Part shown: in pieces, positions 63,546 to 64,000 of the stretch | Layout: the number at the start of each line of letters is the position of its first letter | Position numbering within the stretch: position 1 is the stretch's first letter | Source: DB1 sp049323655 | Lineage (GTDB): Bacteria; Desulfobacterota; Desulfobulbia; Desulfobulbales; SURF-16 | Assembly (NCBI GenBank): GCA_049323655.1 | Contig: JBMONO010000050.1 | Location: forward strand, 62,001 to 126,000 | DNA length: 64,000 nucleotides | Direction of reading: 5' to 3' | Position numbers and translations under genes: made by a program | The notes under the pieces: model-generated | What the model was told of the DNA's origin: nothing | Database searches by the model: none | What the model saw: only the letters and a program-made list of their open reading frames with translations

Positions 63546-63830
63546 ATCATCCTCCTTCGGAAATTGTCTCCGATCGGCGCGAACCTGCCGCCGTCCGGCG
63601 CTGTCGTACTGAGAAACCATCTCTTCCTCAAATAACGCAGCAGAAATCATGCCATATTCATCATTTTCTCTATTATCCGTTATTCCGGGATGTTACCAGG
63701 GAAAATCGCTCCAGCCACACCTCCCACCAACCCCTCTCGTTCATTTTTCCGGAAAAAATATTCCATCTTTCCGGAAAAGTTCATTTTCGACCGCCGTCCA
63801 CTTCACCGTATCGGCCGCCGCCACCCTTTC
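63546..63830. other. Intergenic region upstream of the PEP-CTERM gene
   Basis: Holds the sigma-54-like site, and two TTTCCGGAAAA words near 63747-63779 that could pair into a hairpin after the partial gene on the right (minus strand). I see no gene. Confidence 0.5.
63638..63654 (-). promoter_or_regulatory. Sigma-54-like promoter for the PEP-CTERM gene
   Basis: On the minus strand TGGCATG-ATTT-CTGCT differs from the -24/-12 consensus TGGCACG-N4-TTGC(A/T) at two positions, with exact GG-N10-GC spacing. The predicted leader is about 80 bases. PEP-CTERM genes are known to be associated with RpoN and the PrsR regulator. Confidence 0.6.
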
Positions 63831-64000
63831 CTACAACGAACATTTCGCTTCCGGGGCAAGCTGCTGGCGCAGCTCGCCGGAGAGGTGCAGTTCGGTGAGA
63901 TAGCGCACCTGTTCCTCCTTGGCAAAGATCAGCTCGCAGATGTCGCAGGGGCCGTCGGCCACGGCCGGCAGGGCAAAACCCGCCTTGGCCAGAATGGCGT
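63831..64000 (-). CDS. Unknown protein, C-terminal end only (runs off the right edge)
   Basis: Fifty-five codons and a TAG stop are visible on the minus strand. The sequence includes LAKAGFALPAVADGPCDICE and ends QLAPEAKCSL, with a CDIC cysteine pair. The codon bias matches the window, and the frame stays open to the edge. No family can be named from this fragment. Confidence 0.6.
   Translation of the reverse strand, partial: AILAKAGFALPAVADGPCDICELIFAKEEQVRYLTELHLSGELRQQLAPEAKCSL

Noticed and set aside
1..64000. CRISPR arrays, tRNA or rRNA genes
   Set aside because: No regularly spaced direct repeats and no cloverleaf or rRNA-like stretches were recognised by eye. A tRNAscan and CRISPR search would settle it.

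Overview
The window reads as a chromosomal segment of a Gram-negative, GC-rich, anaerobic-type bacterium, most likely a Desulfobacterota member (Desulfobulbales-like). This is inferred from gene content: a Kdo/heptosyltransferase LPS-core cluster, a PEP-CTERM protein, a B. subtilis/epsilon-type fumarate reductase or succinate dehydrogenase, a KamA-family radical SAM enzyme, a COG1313 radical SAM protein, type IV pilus minor components, and dispersed palindromic repeats of a kind I associate with that phylum. No 16S rRNA or tRNA gene is present, so the taxonomy is an inference.

Layout. 1-5.7 kb: truncated pgm, glgX (glycogen turnover), an M20 amidohydrolase and rlmD (23S rRNA methyltransferase). 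5.7-17.6 kb: a five-gene minus-strand operon encoding a DUF499 ATPase, an unknown 212-aa protein, a DUF1156 DNA methylase, a truncated HATPase_c_4/winged-helix protein and a PLD-SNF2 helicase. This matches the helicase-methylase-ATPase (Hma-like) class of predicted anti-phage systems, and its last gene overlaps rlmD by an ATGA junction. 18-20 kb: leuD and leuC. 20-29 kb: an HD-GAF protein, a yejABEF-type peptide importer and NAD-malic enzyme. 29-36.5 kb: pilY1-pilX-pilV behind a sigma-54-like promoter. 36.6-39.4 kb: a hypothetical gene and a CPA2 antiporter fused to UspA-like domains.

39.8-54 kb: LPS inner-core and lipid A assembly. It holds waaA, kdsB, three GT9 heptosyltransferase-like enzymes, an LpxL-type acyltransferase, a WaaP/InaA-like kinase, GT2 and GT4 transferases, an LTA-synthase-like sulfatase, a tyrosine-phosphatase-like protein, a DUF6165 gene and msbA. 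54-64 kb: a small DUF1104-like secreted protein, an N-terminally truncated chemoreceptor, two divergent radical SAM genes, the frdCAB/sdhCAB operon followed by an orphan TAXI solute-binding protein, a PEP-CTERM protein behind a second sigma-54-like promoter, and a truncated gene at the right edge.

Two related repeat families with the end sequence GATGGTCTCGTAAA recur at about 1.0, 17.6, 39.5, 46.4 and 54.7 kb. Their positions coincide with a defence-operon edge, a protein C-terminus, a small-ORF start and a truncated chemoreceptor. The most noteworthy system is the defence operon, with its unknown partner, its reduced ATPase-like gene, a perfect 36-bp palindrome before the helicase gene, and its coupling to rlmD.
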